From Hondaea fermentalgiana (taxonomy: Eukaryota; Sar; Bigyra; Thraustochytrida; Thraustochytriidae), in contig NPFB01000077.1 in NCBI GenBank assembly GCA_014084085.1, positions 82,914 through 146,913 on the forward strand: a stretch of 64,000 bases of DNA, read 5' to 3'. The notes under the pieces were generated by a model. The model worked only from the letters and a program-made list of their open reading frames with translations. It had not been told where the DNA came from and did not search any database. The position numbers and the translations under genes were made by a program. Shown here in pieces: positions 40,227-49,293 of this stretch; position 1 is the first letter of the stretch; each line of letters begins with the position of its first letter.

Positions 40227-40922
40227 TTAAATGTCCTTTTTGTGGGAGGACTGTTTAAGGCTCCGCTCGAGCTTTTCCAAACAAACACAAAGATCGCTTT
40301 GCACAGCCACCTCGTCGAGCTCACCTTCAGGAGAAAAGTACTTGCCTACAGAGGAGGAGTACTCGACGGTGCGTTCCGCGATTGCTGCGGCACATTCTAA
40401 GCGCACCTTGATCATCTCATCGCCGCGGTCCATAAAAGTCGATACGAGAAGCTCGCTGCCGGGAAGACCTTCTTTTGCTCGCGTACGGACAATGTAGTCC
40501 TTTTCAATAAAGGTGGCAATCACCTGAAGAATGGCACTGGCTACAGCGTAAAAGACGACGCATGCTGTAAGAATGGCTTTGTCCTCTGGAAACTTGTGTG
40601 GTCCCAATTGCGCATAGAGCGCGACGCAGCATGCAGATGTCATGATGCCAAGTTTTACGTTGCTAAGCAAGAGGTTTTCCTTGTAGCCCTCGATCTCGAG
40701 CAGCTTGTAGATGCAGTCATCAACGGTGCGCTTCACAGCAAGCTGATCCAAGACATCTACAGGCGGAACTGGTGCGTCATCGGCGTCCACAAGGTCAACC
40801 GCAGGCTCTGTCGGCGTTTCCTCCACTTCAGGTGCAAGCAAACGTTTCCCGGCGCGGTCAGTACCAAGTTGCTCGTGGGCTTTCGCATCGTTTTCTACTT
40901 CACTTCTCACCGAACGTACCAT
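40227..40922 (-). CDS. SPCS2: Signal peptidase complex subunit 2
   Basis: 231 residues, ATG start. SPC25 family, non-catalytic ER subunit of signal peptidase that links to the translocon. After an acidic N terminus of ~60 residues comes the family region: LAVKRTVDDCIYKLLEIEGYKENLLLSNVKLGIMTSACCVALYAQL, the second TM (KAILTACVVFYAVASAILQV), EKDYIVRTRA, and the C-terminal VRLECAAAIAERTVEYSSSVGKYFSPEGELDEVAV. Two membrane helices with cytosolic N and C ends are expected for the family and are visible. It shares a divergent GC-rich promoter region with VPS45. Confidence 0.9.
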   Translation of the reverse strand: MVRSVRSEVENDAKAHEQLGTDRAGKRLLAPEVEETPTEPAVDLVDADDAPVPPVDVLDQLAVKRTVDDCIYKLLEIEGYKENLLLSNVKLGIMTSACCVALYAQLGPHKFPEDKAILTACVVFYAVASAILQVIATFIEKDYIVRTRAKEGLPGSELLVSTFMDRGDEMIKVRLECAAAIAERTVEYSSSVGKYFSPEGELDEVAVQSDLCVCLEKLERSLKQSSHKKDI

Positions 40923-41210
40923 TCGACGTCATTTTCGTTTCGCCCCGCGCAACGCACGGCTTGTCGCGCGCGCGCCTCGCGTCCCCTCGCGCTCCACGCC
41001 GAGGTCGTCTCGCCGCAAGTCCCAACGTTCGCGCCGCGGCCCTGTTCGGATTTTTGCCAGAGTGGCAACGCCGCGCGCGCGCCGCGAGCGAGGTCCGCGC
41101 GGAGGCCGCGCGCAGCAGCCGCAGACGCGCCTGGCGCGAGCCTCGGGGCGTCGCGCGCGAGCGGCTCCGCGCTGCGGCTCGCGAAGGCGCCGCGCGACTT
41201 GGGTTTGTCG

Positions 41211-41263
41211 CCTGGTTTGGCTTGGCTTGGCCTGGCCTGGCCTGGCCTGGCCTGGCCTGGCCT
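41211..41263. repeat. (GGCCT)n / (GGCTT)n pentanucleotide array
   Basis: About ten CTTGG/CCTGG units, followed by two to three imperfect copies of a GCGCGCAAGTGCGGA(A)TG(G) unit (about 41296-41340). Confidence 0.9.
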
Positions 41264-41494
41264 AGAAGAGCGGCGGCGCAAGTGGAGAATGGCGCGGCGC
41301 GCAAGTGCGGAGTGGCGGCGCGCAAGTGCGGAATGGCGCGGGAAGTGCAGAATGGCGGGGCCCAAGATCGTAACCACGCGAGACGAAGCAGAGTCGAAAG
41401 AGCGCGAGGAGCGAGGCGAGCACGGCGACGCGACGCGACGCCACGCCACGCGAAGCACGCGCGCGAGAGCGGCGGGAGGCTGCGCCGCGGGAGC

Positions 41495-41594
41495 NNNNNN
41501 NNNNNNNNNNNNNNNNNNNNNNNNNNNNNNNNNNNNNNNNNNNNNNNNNNNNNNNNNNNNNNNNNNNNNNNNNNNNNNNNNNNNNNNNNNNNNN
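41495..41594. other. Assembly gap 1 (100 N)
   Basis: Exactly 100 N, a conventional unknown-size gap. The 20-21 bases on each side are the same word (GGAGGCTGCGCCGCGGGAGC), so the flanking contigs may simply overlap or bound a tandem repeat. Confidence 1.
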
Positions 41595-41843
41595 GGGAGG
41601 CTGCGCCGCGGGAGCGCAGACGCGCTTGCTGCAGAGCGCGGGCCCTCCCCGCGTCGCGAGCCGCGCAGCGGCCGGGCGAGAGGAGGAACCTGCCTGCCGA
41701 GAGCCTCGAGGCGCCGCTCGACGCAGCGCGACGCTCGACGCCGCGCTGCACTCGCTGCACTCGCTGCGCGAGGAGGACGGGACGCAAGGCCGAGCGGAGG
41801 GCAAGCGGAGGACAGCCCGCGGTAGCGCGCGCGAGAAGGCGCG

Positions 41844-43625
41844 ATGGCGTCCGGAAGTATGACGGCGGGAGGCCCCAAGGAAACGGGGTTTTCGCACCTC
41901 CAGCGCGAGAACCAGGGCATGAACCCGGCGACGGCATGCGAAGGGTACTTTGACAAGATTCTCTCGAGCATATCCGGCATGAAGGTGCTGCTGCTGGACT
42001 GGGAGACGACAGGCATTCTTTCCATGGTTATGTCGCAGACCAAGGTGCTGGAACGCGAGGTGTTCTTGGCAACCAATCTGACCGAGTCACGCGAGGCCAT
42101 GATGCACCTCAAGGCCGTCGTGTACTGCCGACCGACGCGGTCCAACGTGCAGGCGCTGCGGCAGGAACTGCGCGAGCCCAAGTACGGCGAGTATCACATA
42201 TTTTTCAGCAACATTGTCCGGCAAGATCTCTTGCAGCAGCTCGCTGACGCTGACGAGCGCGAAGTTGTCAAGCAGGTCCAGGAGGTTTTCGCGGACTTTT
42301 ACGCCGTCAACAATGAGCTCTTCACGCTCAACATTGCCAACAGCCTTTTGCACAGCGTGCCGCGCACGCGGTGGTCGCGCGACGAAGAAGGCTCGTACTA
42401 TCGGACCGTGGAGGGCGTTTTGGCGAGTCTCCTCGCCTTCAAGAAACGGCCCGCGATTCGGTTCCAGCGTAGCTCGGACCTTTGCCACAACTTCGCGCGC
42501 GAGATCAAGCACCAGATGGAGCGAGAACAGCAGCTCTTCGACTTTCGGGACGGACAGTCATCTCTGCTGCTCATCGTGGACCGGCGCGACGACCCGGTGA
42601 CCCCGCTGCTCACGCAGTGGACCTACCAGGCCATGGTTCACGAGCTCCTGGGTATTCGAAACAACCGCGTGAGTCTTGCCAAAGCCCCGGGGATCAGCGC
42701 TGATATGGAGGAGGTCGTCTTGGCGCTTTCGGATCAGTTTTTTGAGTCGCACATGTACACGAACTTTGGCGACCTGGCCGAAGCCGTCGCGGAGCTTTTG
42801 CAGAATTACCAGCGTCAGCAAAAGACCAACCAGCAGATCGAGAGCATCGAGGACATGCAGCGTTTCGTCGAGAGTTACCCGCAATTCAAACAGTTCGCCA
42901 CGAATGTGTCCAAGCACGTGGCCGTGGTTGGCGAGCTCGTGCGTCTCGTCAATTCGCACAAGCTCATGGAGGTTTCGCAGCTCGAGCAAGAGCTTGCCTG
43001 CACGAGCGATCACGCGACGCAAATCGAAGAGGTAAAGGCCAAGATTCTTAGCCCCAGCACGTCGCGTCCCGACGCGCTGCGCCTTGTTCTGCTCTACGCA
43101 ATTCGCTACGAGAACCATCCGGGTAACGCCATTGGGCAACTTAAGCGCATGCTTCGCGAAAAGGGCGTTGAGGAGGTCCGTATTCAGCTCGTGGATCAGA
43201 TTCTTGCCTATGGCGGAGCCAGCAAGCGTGGCAGCGATCTCTTTGGTGAGAGCACGCTGCTGTCCAAGAGCCTCAAGCTTGCCACGAGAGCCATCAAGGG
43301 CGTCAGTAATGTTTACACGCAACACAACCCGCTTCTTGCGGAAACGCTCGACAAACTCGCCAAGGGAAAGCTTTCTGAAAAGGTCTTTGCGTTCGCAGGC
43401 TCTGGGAACGCGCGCGAGAAGCCGCGCGACGTTATCGTCTTCATCTTGGGCGGTGCCACCTTTGAGGAGGCTGCGGCCGTGCATCGCTTCAATGTCGCCA
43501 ACCCGGGCATGCGTGTTGTCATTGGCGGCTCGAGTGTGCACAGCAGTAACACCTTTCTCTCAGAGCTTGCACGACTGGGCAGCGGCGGCCTCCCCGTTTC
43601 ATCGTTCCAGTCGCGAAATGACTAA
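41844..43625 (+). CDS. VPS45: Sec1/Munc18-family protein Vps45
   Basis: 593 residues. Regulator of SNARE assembly for TGN/endosome fusion; binds a Tlg2/syntaxin-16-type SNARE. Vps45-specific blocks: MKVLLLDWETTGILSMVMSQTKVLEREVFL, YCRPTRSNVQALRQELR.PKYGEYHIFFSNIV, QEVFADFYAVNNELFTLNI, SLLLIVDRRDDPVTPLLTQWTYQAMVHELLGI, NFGDLAEAV, DMQRFVESYPQFKQF, VFILGGATFEEAAAV and GGSSVHSSNTFL. Length is normal for the family (about 550-600). Start at the first ATG gives ~25 extra residues (Ser/Gly/Thr) before the canonical N terminus. Apparently intronless. FYVE-containing proteins elsewhere in this window act on the same endosomal route. Confidence 0.95.
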   Translation: MASGSMTAGGPKETGFSHLQRENQGMNPATACEGYFDKILSSISGMKVLLLDWETTGILSMVMSQTKVLEREVFLATNLTESREAMMHLKAVVYCRPTRSNVQALRQELREPKYGEYHIFFSNIVRQDLLQQLADADEREVVKQVQEVFADFYAVNNELFTLNIANSLLHSVPRTRWSRDEEGSYYRTVEGVLASLLAFKKRPAIRFQRSSDLCHNFAREIKHQMEREQQLFDFRDGQSSLLLIVDRRDDPVTPLLTQWTYQAMVHELLGIRNNRVSLAKAPGISADMEEVVLALSDQFFESHMYTNFGDLAEAVAELLQNYQRQQKTNQQIESIEDMQRFVESYPQFKQFATNVSKHVAVVGELVRLVNSHKLMEVSQLEQELACTSDHATQIEEVKAKILSPSTSRPDALRLVLLYAIRYENHPGNAIGQLKRMLREKGVEEVRIQLVDQILAYGGASKRGSDLFGESTLLSKSLKLATRAIKGVSNVYTQHNPLLAETLDKLAKGKLSEKVFAFAGSGNAREKPRDVIVFILGGATFEEAAAVHRFNVANPGMRVVIGGSSVHSSNTFLSELARLGSGGLPVSSFQSRND

Positions 43626-44305
43626 ACACCCCGCGTCTCTCTCTCATATGTTGTTCGAGCTACAAATTGCAGATTGAAAGTACATTCGATGCGCAGAGAA
43701 GGTCTCTTTGACGTGAAAGCTCAGGACTGCACTGATGAGTCTTGCTCGCCGCCGCACGTCAACAACATCACCAACGAGCGCGACGACCCCGCCAGATAAC
43801 CACAACACACATGCACCCCCCCTTGCAGAAAAATAAAATAAAGACAAGATAATTAGTTTTCCCAAACACCTGAATGGCACCGTTAATTAAAAGCCAGTAG
43901 CTCGTTGCATTGTCGTGTCAGAAAGAAACACATGTCGCGTCAAAAGAAACACGAGGGGATTGTGGTGTCGGAGGGGGCAAGCGAAGCCGGGATAGACTTT
44001 TGCGGCGAGAAGCTTTCGTGGCTTTTGCAGTTCAAAGTGATCTTCGTTGAAAGTCTCTCACACGTTGTCCAAGAGCATTTTCCTTCTTTTTGCACTTGAT
44101 GACTGGACGGTGCCCATGACACCAGGCGATGTCCATGGCCAAGCTTTTTTGTCTTTGCAATTGATCTTGCTATCGCAATCAATGATGTACCTTGGATCCT
44201 TTCTGAGCGAGGTCGTGAGTGCTCCTCCTTTGCAAGAGCGGTGGATTTATGCCGACTCAAGCTGTGTCTTTTGGCCGTGTCTTTTGGCCGTGTCTTTTGG
44301 CCGAC
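43626..44305. other. Convergent 3' intergenic region
   Basis: About 680 bp between VPS45 and the racemase/dehydratase gene. AT-rich, with short A-rich runs near 43830-43850. It ends in a 13-bp tandem repeat adjoining the racemase stop codon. No gene seen. Confidence 0.6.
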
Positions 44306-44312
44306 TCAAGCT
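44252..44312. repeat. 13-bp tandem repeat (x3) bracketed by 12-bp direct repeats at a stop codon
   Basis: GTGTCTTTTGGCC occurs three times in a row (44264-44302). The block is bracketed by CCGACTCAAGCT at 44252-44263 and 44301-44312. The right-hand copy contains the stop codon of the racemase gene (44306-44308, minus strand). Confidence 0.9.
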
Positions 44313-45475
44313 TTGGCGGAGGTTATTTGCGTCTGAAATGGGAGCGCTTCTCGCAATGACACGTTACCTCCAGAAAACACGACACCCACGCGCGGCGCCT
44401 TTGGAAGCTGCTGCAACGTGTCGCGCTTGAATGCGTCTGACAATACGGCGGCAAGACCCACCGCCGCAGAGGGCTCAATGACGAGCTTCATGCGTTCGAA
44501 AGCAAAGTGCATGGCGTCCACGATCTGAGACTCCGACACGACAATAACCTCATCCACGACATCGCGAACGACGGGCCATGTGTTGCTACCCAGGGTCGTT
44601 CGCAAACCGTCGGCGATTGTCTGGGGCACCTTGCCATCACGGTGGCCCTGCAGCGCGTTGGCCGCTTTCGATCGTGCCGCATCGTCGGCGAGTTCAGGCT
44701 CTGCCGCGATGATACGAATCTTGGGTCCAAGAAGCGCACGAGCTACAACAGCCACACCAGAGAGCATTCCGCCTCCACCCACGGGGACAACGACTGCATC
44801 AAACACAGGCGCGAGCTCGTTTTTCATCTGCGCCGCGTCAGCGCCACTCGATGCGCGTTGTAGAGCGCACACTTGGGCCCAGAACTCGGCCAGGAGAGTA
44901 CCCTGGCCAGCCATGACGAGCGGCTCATTTGAAGGATGCACAAAGAGCGCTCCAGTCGCTGCAACTCTCTCCTCTGTGGCGGCATCGCGAGTGGAAGGGT
45001 CCACCTCAACGATTTGAGCGCCATAGCCGCGCATGGCATCGACTTTGGCCTTTGGCGCACCTTTTGGAACAACGATTGTTACAGGGATCTGACGCAGCTT
45101 GCCCGCGAGCGCGAGCGCCTGGCCATGGTTCCCGGAGCTGTGCGTGATCACACCAGCGGCAGGCAGGTCATCTTGGTTTTGTGCAAAGACTGCGTTGCAT
45201 GCGCCGCGAAACTTGAAGGCGCCGACCTTTTGGAAATTCTCGCACTTAAAGTACACGGTCCCAGCGTGGCCGTCGTCAGTTCTGCCAAAGACCTGCTCGT
45301 CGAGCGTCGACGAGGTGGTCACTGGCGTGCGTTTGACGTAGGGCGCGATTCTTCTCGCCGCCTCCGCAACGTCTCTGGCCGAGATCGCGAGTCCCAGGCG
45401 CACGGCAAGATCGTCTGCTTCTGAGACGCCCTCAAGAGCTTGCGCACCGGCCTCGAGCGGGTCGACGGCGTCCAT
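44306..45475 (-). CDS. PLP-dependent serine racemase / threonine dehydratase
   Basis: 389 residues from the ATG at 45475 (CACAATGGACGCC context); the open frame runs a further 108 codons upstream without family features. Fold-type II PLP enzyme. Motifs: KCENFQKVGAFKFRGA with the Schiff-base Lys (~88), SSGNHGQALA, the VPVGGGGMLSG phosphate loop, and a C-terminal VVFSGGNV. Such enzymes deaminate L-Ser/L-Thr and/or racemise serine. The sequence alone does not decide which. There is no C-terminal ACT domain, so it is not the large regulated biosynthetic IlvA form. Mitochondrial targeting by the upstream stretch cannot be excluded. Confidence 0.85.
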   Translation of the reverse strand: MDAVDPLEAGAQALEGVSEADDLAVRLGLAISARDVAEAARRIAPYVKRTPVTTSSTLDEQVFGRTDDGHAGTVYFKCENFQKVGAFKFRGACNAVFAQNQDDLPAAGVITHSSGNHGQALALAGKLRQIPVTIVVPKGAPKAKVDAMRGYGAQIVEVDPSTRDAATEERVAATGALFVHPSNEPLVMAGQGTLLAEFWAQVCALQRASSGADAAQMKNELAPVFDAVVVPVGGGGMLSGVAVVARALLGPKIRIIAAEPELADDAARSKAANALQGHRDGKVPQTIADGLRTTLGSNTWPVVRDVVDEVIVVSESQIVDAMHFAFERMKLVIEPSAAVGLAAVLSDAFKRDTLQQLPKAPRVGVVFSGGNVSLREALPFQTQITSAKA

Positions 45476-45946
45476 TGTGGCGACCGCGAGGATACGAGTT
45501 TGGTTTTGTGGTCCACCAAGGTAATCGAAGACGAAGAAGATCGATCGCCCCTGCGTTCTCATTTTTATTCGCAATTTTTTTTTACAAAAGGTGTGCGCCA
45601 TGTTCGAGAACTCGGAACCCACCTGTTGAGAGCGGGGCCTCGCCGCGGAGTCCGCGCCAGCGTGAACGTGGGTCGCTCGAGTGGGACTCTGCGCTCGCGC
45701 GCGAGGGCGTGAAGTGGACCTAGGTGGCGCGCTGGATCCCATCTGGCTGGACAAAGGAAGGCGAGTGCGAATCGCGGCCGCTCGAGACGATCTTGACATA
45801 CAGTAAAGGGCACAGCCAAAACCCAGATTCTGTTGGTTGCAAACCCAATCACTCTCTCGGCGACGGCCCTGACTTTAAGATCGGCTGCGGACCACGTCGT
45901 TCGTGTTGCGGCGAGAGTGAGAGGACGAAAGAGCGACCGAGCCACG
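45476..45946. other. Divergent intergenic region
   Basis: 471 bp between divergent racemase and BART genes. It includes a T run (45575-45584). No gene seen; it should hold both promoters. Confidence 0.5.
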
Positions 45947-46677
45947 ATGGCAGAGTACGGCTTCGAGAGCAAGGCTGCGGACGAGAGCAAGTCTGGTGAT
46001 GGCGGGCTCGATCGAATTGTAAGTCTTCATGCAAGCAAGATTTTTCTTTTTCTCAAAAGGAAAGGCGTGTATGCTTGCCGATTAAAATAATTGAGCGCAC
46101 ATGACGGAAACTGACGGCGACATCATGGGAAAAAAAACTGTATGACGTCAATTGCTTTTGTCTTTATTTTGCTTTGCTTTGCTTTGCTTTGCTTTGTACC
46201 GTTGCTTGCAGATGAGAATGCGAGGAGACGGTGATGTGCTCGCGAATCTGTACCCATTTTACCAGTCAAAGATCTCCCACGGGCTCGACGATTTTTATCG
46301 CGAGCACCTTCACGAGTTCGATCCGGATGAAGAAGAAAACAAGCTCGAGTACTGGGAGATCTTCAAGGAGTTTGAAGCCCTCTTTGAAAGCTATCTGGAG
46401 GAATTCATGGAAGACCAAAAGCTCGACCGCGCAGAGTTTCGAGAGCAGCTCAACGAGGTCGCAGAGGGCGTAAGTGAAATTTTATGAAGGAGAAGAAAGT
46501 GGTGGCTTTTGCAAAACTAACGTACCCTGTCATTTGATTGTTGAACCCTTGCAGGCCAACAAACGATCAAGCTTTTTGGTCAAAATGGTAGCGGCGCAAA
46601 CGGACTATGAGTTCTTTGTCAATTTGATGAAGGACAAGGCCCGCGAAACGCGAAGCAAGAAGTCGTCCCACAAGTAA
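45947..46677 (+). CDS. BART-domain protein (ARL2BP/CFAP36-like), 3 exons
   Basis: 150 residues after joining exons 45947-46018, 46212-46469 and 46555-46677. Both introns are GTAAGT...GCAG and phase 0. The BART fold binds GTP-loaded Arl2/Arl3, small GTPases of ciliary and microtubule pathways. Family landmarks: LDDFYREHLHEFDPDEEENKLEYWEIFKEFEALFESYLEEFM (compare the F..FE..EENKLxYxxIFxEYxxLxExxIE pattern) and LDRAEFREQLNEVA. No long single frame reveals this gene; exon 1 carries only 24 codons. Intron 1 contains a TTTGC repeat. Confidence 0.8.
46167..46197. repeat. (TTTGC)n repeat in BART intron 1
   Basis: Five to six TTTGC units just before the polypyrimidine tract/3' splice site at 46210-46211. 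Confidence 0.9.
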
Positions 46678-47151
46678 TGTTCTTTCTTTACAAAGGCAAA
46701 ACCTGCAAGAGTTGTTTTGGATGCGAGCTCAGACAAACGCGTGTAGCAGCGCGCGCGTCGAAAGTCGAAAGTCTCAATTTTTCTTTCCCCCCAAAATGAA
46801 GTCAGCCACAGTCCATTCATTCGACAGCGATCAGAAGCCACGCAAGCTGCCTTAGGTGCGAGTTGCTTTGCAGAACGCTGTTGCAGCTGCGTGTTGGCTG
46901 CAATACATACCATTAGCTTTCGTTTCATAAACGTACTACGACTTGGAATCCTTGCCATGCATGACCACGACAGAAGCCAGAACCGCAAACCTTTCTTGGT
47001 GCACTCAAATCTTTCTTGGCGCACGCAAAGCAGTGGGCGGCGAGAGAAGGGACACCGTGCGCGCGGCGCGAGCACGAGAACCCCGGGTGTCTTTGGCGAG
47101 CAGCCCGTAGACGTCCGTCGTTGCCGCTCCTCGACGCACGTGGCAGGCACG
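46678..47151. other. Intergenic region
   Basis: About 470 bp between the BART and DUF2252 genes. The DUF2252 frame is open from 46891, but no conserved sequence is present before 47152. No other gene seen. Confidence 0.5.
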
Positions 47152-48654
47152 ATGACAGGCATCGCCTCAGCGATCGTCGTGGCCCTCGTGTGCGTGGTTG
47201 CCGCGCAGCAAACGGCGAAGATAGCAGTACCTGCAGGTCTTGGAAAGCGCAACGGTGCAGGAAGAGGTGAGAATGATGGCCGGAAAGCCTTTGTGACGTC
47301 GATGGTGGCCCTGGACCTCGAAAACCTCGACGCACAAACGCGTGAGGAAAAGCTTGCACTTATGCGCGCGGACGCGTTTGCCTTTTTCCGAGGCACGGCC
47401 AGAATCTTCTACAACGATTTACACACAGAGATGCCAGCGTCTGCATTGCGCTTGGAGAACATTACAACTTGGCTTTCTGGAGATGCGCACGTCGAAAACT
47501 ACGGCGCCTTTGATAACAGCGATGGAACCGTCGTGTACGATCTGAACGATTTCGACGAAGCCTTTGTGGCGGACTTTCGCTTCGATTTGTGGCGCGCAAC
47601 GACCTCAATTGTCCTCACTTGCAAGGCTACGAACGACGACGATGACTGTGAGGGCGCAGTGAAGAGCTTTTCCACAGCGTATGCGGAGCAACTGGAGCGT
47701 TTTGTTGGTAACGACGACGAACTGAGCTTTGAGATCACGCGCGAATCTGCGTATGGACGGCTCGACGACTTCCTTGCGGACGTGGAAAAAAGCAAATCCC
47801 GTAAGAAAATGATCAAAAAGTGGACCCGGCACAGTGAGGAGGAAAAGGGGACGCGCGTCTTTGATTTGCGACTTGACAAACTCGGCGCTGTGTCAAGCAG
47901 CACCGCAGGTGTCATTCGGGACGCACTTGTGAACTATCAAAAGGGCGTGGCGCCGGCGCTGCGAAATCAGACTTCGTTTTTCAAGGTCAAAGACATTGCC
48001 CAGAGACTTAAGGCTGGTCTGGGCTCGTACGGGACAGCACGTTACTATGTGTTGGTGGAGGGCCCAAGTATGGATCCGTATGACGACATCATACTCGATG
48101 TGAAGATTGAACGGGCGCCACACACGGCACTCGCACTTGGCGATGCGCAACGTGCGGTGGTCATGTCCTCAAAGCAGGTTGGCAACAAAGAAGGAGCGCG
48201 CGTTGCGCTCGGAAATCGTGCGTTGCTCAACCATGCGGATCTTTTCCTTGGCAACGCCTCATTCCACGGCGCAAGCTATTCCGTCCGGCAGCGAAATCCG
48301 TTCAAAGATACCTTTGACCTGTCGGAACTGACCAGTGCAAAGCGCCTGCGTAAACTTTCAGAGCAGTGGGGCCAGCTTTTGGCAGCGGCACACGCGCGAA
48401 GCGATGACGATTTTGACCCCAGTCTTGTACCGCACAGCTTTGAGACGATGGCCTCTCTCGCCTTGCGAGGTCACCATGCCGAGTTTGCGGACGAGATCTG
48501 GCAAACAGCTAACGCCTATGCGTCTCAGGTGGCAACGGACTTTTCGTATTTCGTTTCTGCTTTTCCACCATCATTCATGCCAAGTGAGGCCAACAAATGG
48601 AATACAAAAATTGCGGCACACGTCGCAGAGGCGCTCGAGGAGAAGAACGTGTAG
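47152..48654 (+). CDS. Secreted DUF2252 protein
   Basis: 500 residues from the ATG at 47152, chosen because it gives a signal peptide (MTGIASAIVVALVCVVAAQQ). DUF2252 is a mainly bacterial family with a fold I believe is related to kinase/phosphotransferase-like proteins; its activity is not established. Diagnostic blocks: FAFFRGTARIFYNDL, WLSGDAHVENYGAF (~106), VYDLNDFDEA, DFRFDLWRATTSIVL, FFKVKDIAQRLKAGLGSYGTARYYVLVEG, DIILDVKIERAP, KQVGNKEGARVALGNRALLN and the C-terminal QWGQLLAAAHARS. The acidic motifs and Gly-Asp-x-His block suggest an active enzyme. A secreted version in a eukaryote and a mostly bacterial distribution raise the possibility of lateral transfer. Confidence 0.85.
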   Translation: MTGIASAIVVALVCVVAAQQTAKIAVPAGLGKRNGAGRGENDGRKAFVTSMVALDLENLDAQTREEKLALMRADAFAFFRGTARIFYNDLHTEMPASALRLENITTWLSGDAHVENYGAFDNSDGTVVYDLNDFDEAFVADFRFDLWRATTSIVLTCKATNDDDDCEGAVKSFSTAYAEQLERFVGNDDELSFEITRESAYGRLDDFLADVEKSKSRKKMIKKWTRHSEEEKGTRVFDLRLDKLGAVSSSTAGVIRDALVNYQKGVAPALRNQTSFFKVKDIAQRLKAGLGSYGTARYYVLVEGPSMDPYDDIILDVKIERAPHTALALGDAQRAVVMSSKQVGNKEGARVALGNRALLNHADLFLGNASFHGASYSVRQRNPFKDTFDLSELTSAKRLRKLSEQWGQLLAAAHARSDDDFDPSLVPHSFETMASLALRGHHAEFADEIWQTANAYASQVATDFSYFVSAFPPSFMPSEANKWNTKIAAHVAEALEEKNV

Positions 48655-49293
48655 GTAAATCTCGACGGACTAAGGCATTATCGATGTCGATGCAAAATGA
48701 TGAAGTTTTGGCATGTTGTGGGAGATGTGGACAGACATCAACGCGTCATCAAAGCGGCGAGGTCAACCTTGGACCAAAAGGGAGTCTTCTATGAATCGAT
48801 AGTTCTGGACCGCGTATTTCCTCACGCGGACATCAAGGTGAGTCCGACTCTGCAGATGGCGTGGGCAAGCAGAGGTTCGGTAACTCGGCAAGTACTGCCG
48901 ACCATGTCTTTGCTACGAGGCGAGCTAAGGTGAAGCCGGGGTTCGGTCTCTAGACAAAAGCAAGTCCCATTCGGCCAGGCACGAATCTATCCTGGTAATT
49001 CTAGCGTACATAGCCTTGCAAGCAACCCATGTGACTCTAATTATTTCAAAAGTATGCAAGGAAAATCAAGTCTCTTTTATCCTCAGCAAAATCCAAGACG
49101 CAGACGGATGGAATTTCGGTCTCCCTCGTTTACGTAGGGATACGGTGCAACATGACGGGGAGAAAGATAAGGTGTTTTTGGTGAGAACTTGAGGAGAAGA
49201 GTTTTTTGAAGAAAAAAGAACCCTGCAGAGAGAAGCGAGCAAAAGTCAGAAAATTGAGTTCTTGGTGGGCGTTGCAAAAAAAAAAATGTACCA
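48655..49293. other. Convergent intergenic region with a possible exon
   Basis: About 640 bp. A short + frame at 48697-48836 (MKFWHVVGDVDRHQRV ... FPHADIK) ends exactly at an AAG|GTGAGT donor-like site, which could be a stray exon, but no partner exon or homologue is recognisable. The remainder is 3' flank of the SohB-like gene. Confidence 0.35.

Larger units (their letters stand above)
40923..41843. other. Divergent promoter region SPCS2 / VPS45 with assembly gap
   Basis: About 0.9 kb including 100 N. Very GC-rich, with CCTGG and GCGGCGCGCAAGTGCGGAATG-type repeats. No gene supported; long frames across the N run are artefacts. Confidence 0.7.

Noticed and set aside
40596..42181. Several 300-420 codon frames spanning the N gap at 41495
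   Set aside because: Frames run through unknown bases and translate low-complexity repeats.
49000..49016. TGGTAATTCTAG, a word also found in small-subunit rRNA
   Set aside because: Only about 12 bases match; flanking sequence does not resemble rRNA, so it is chance.
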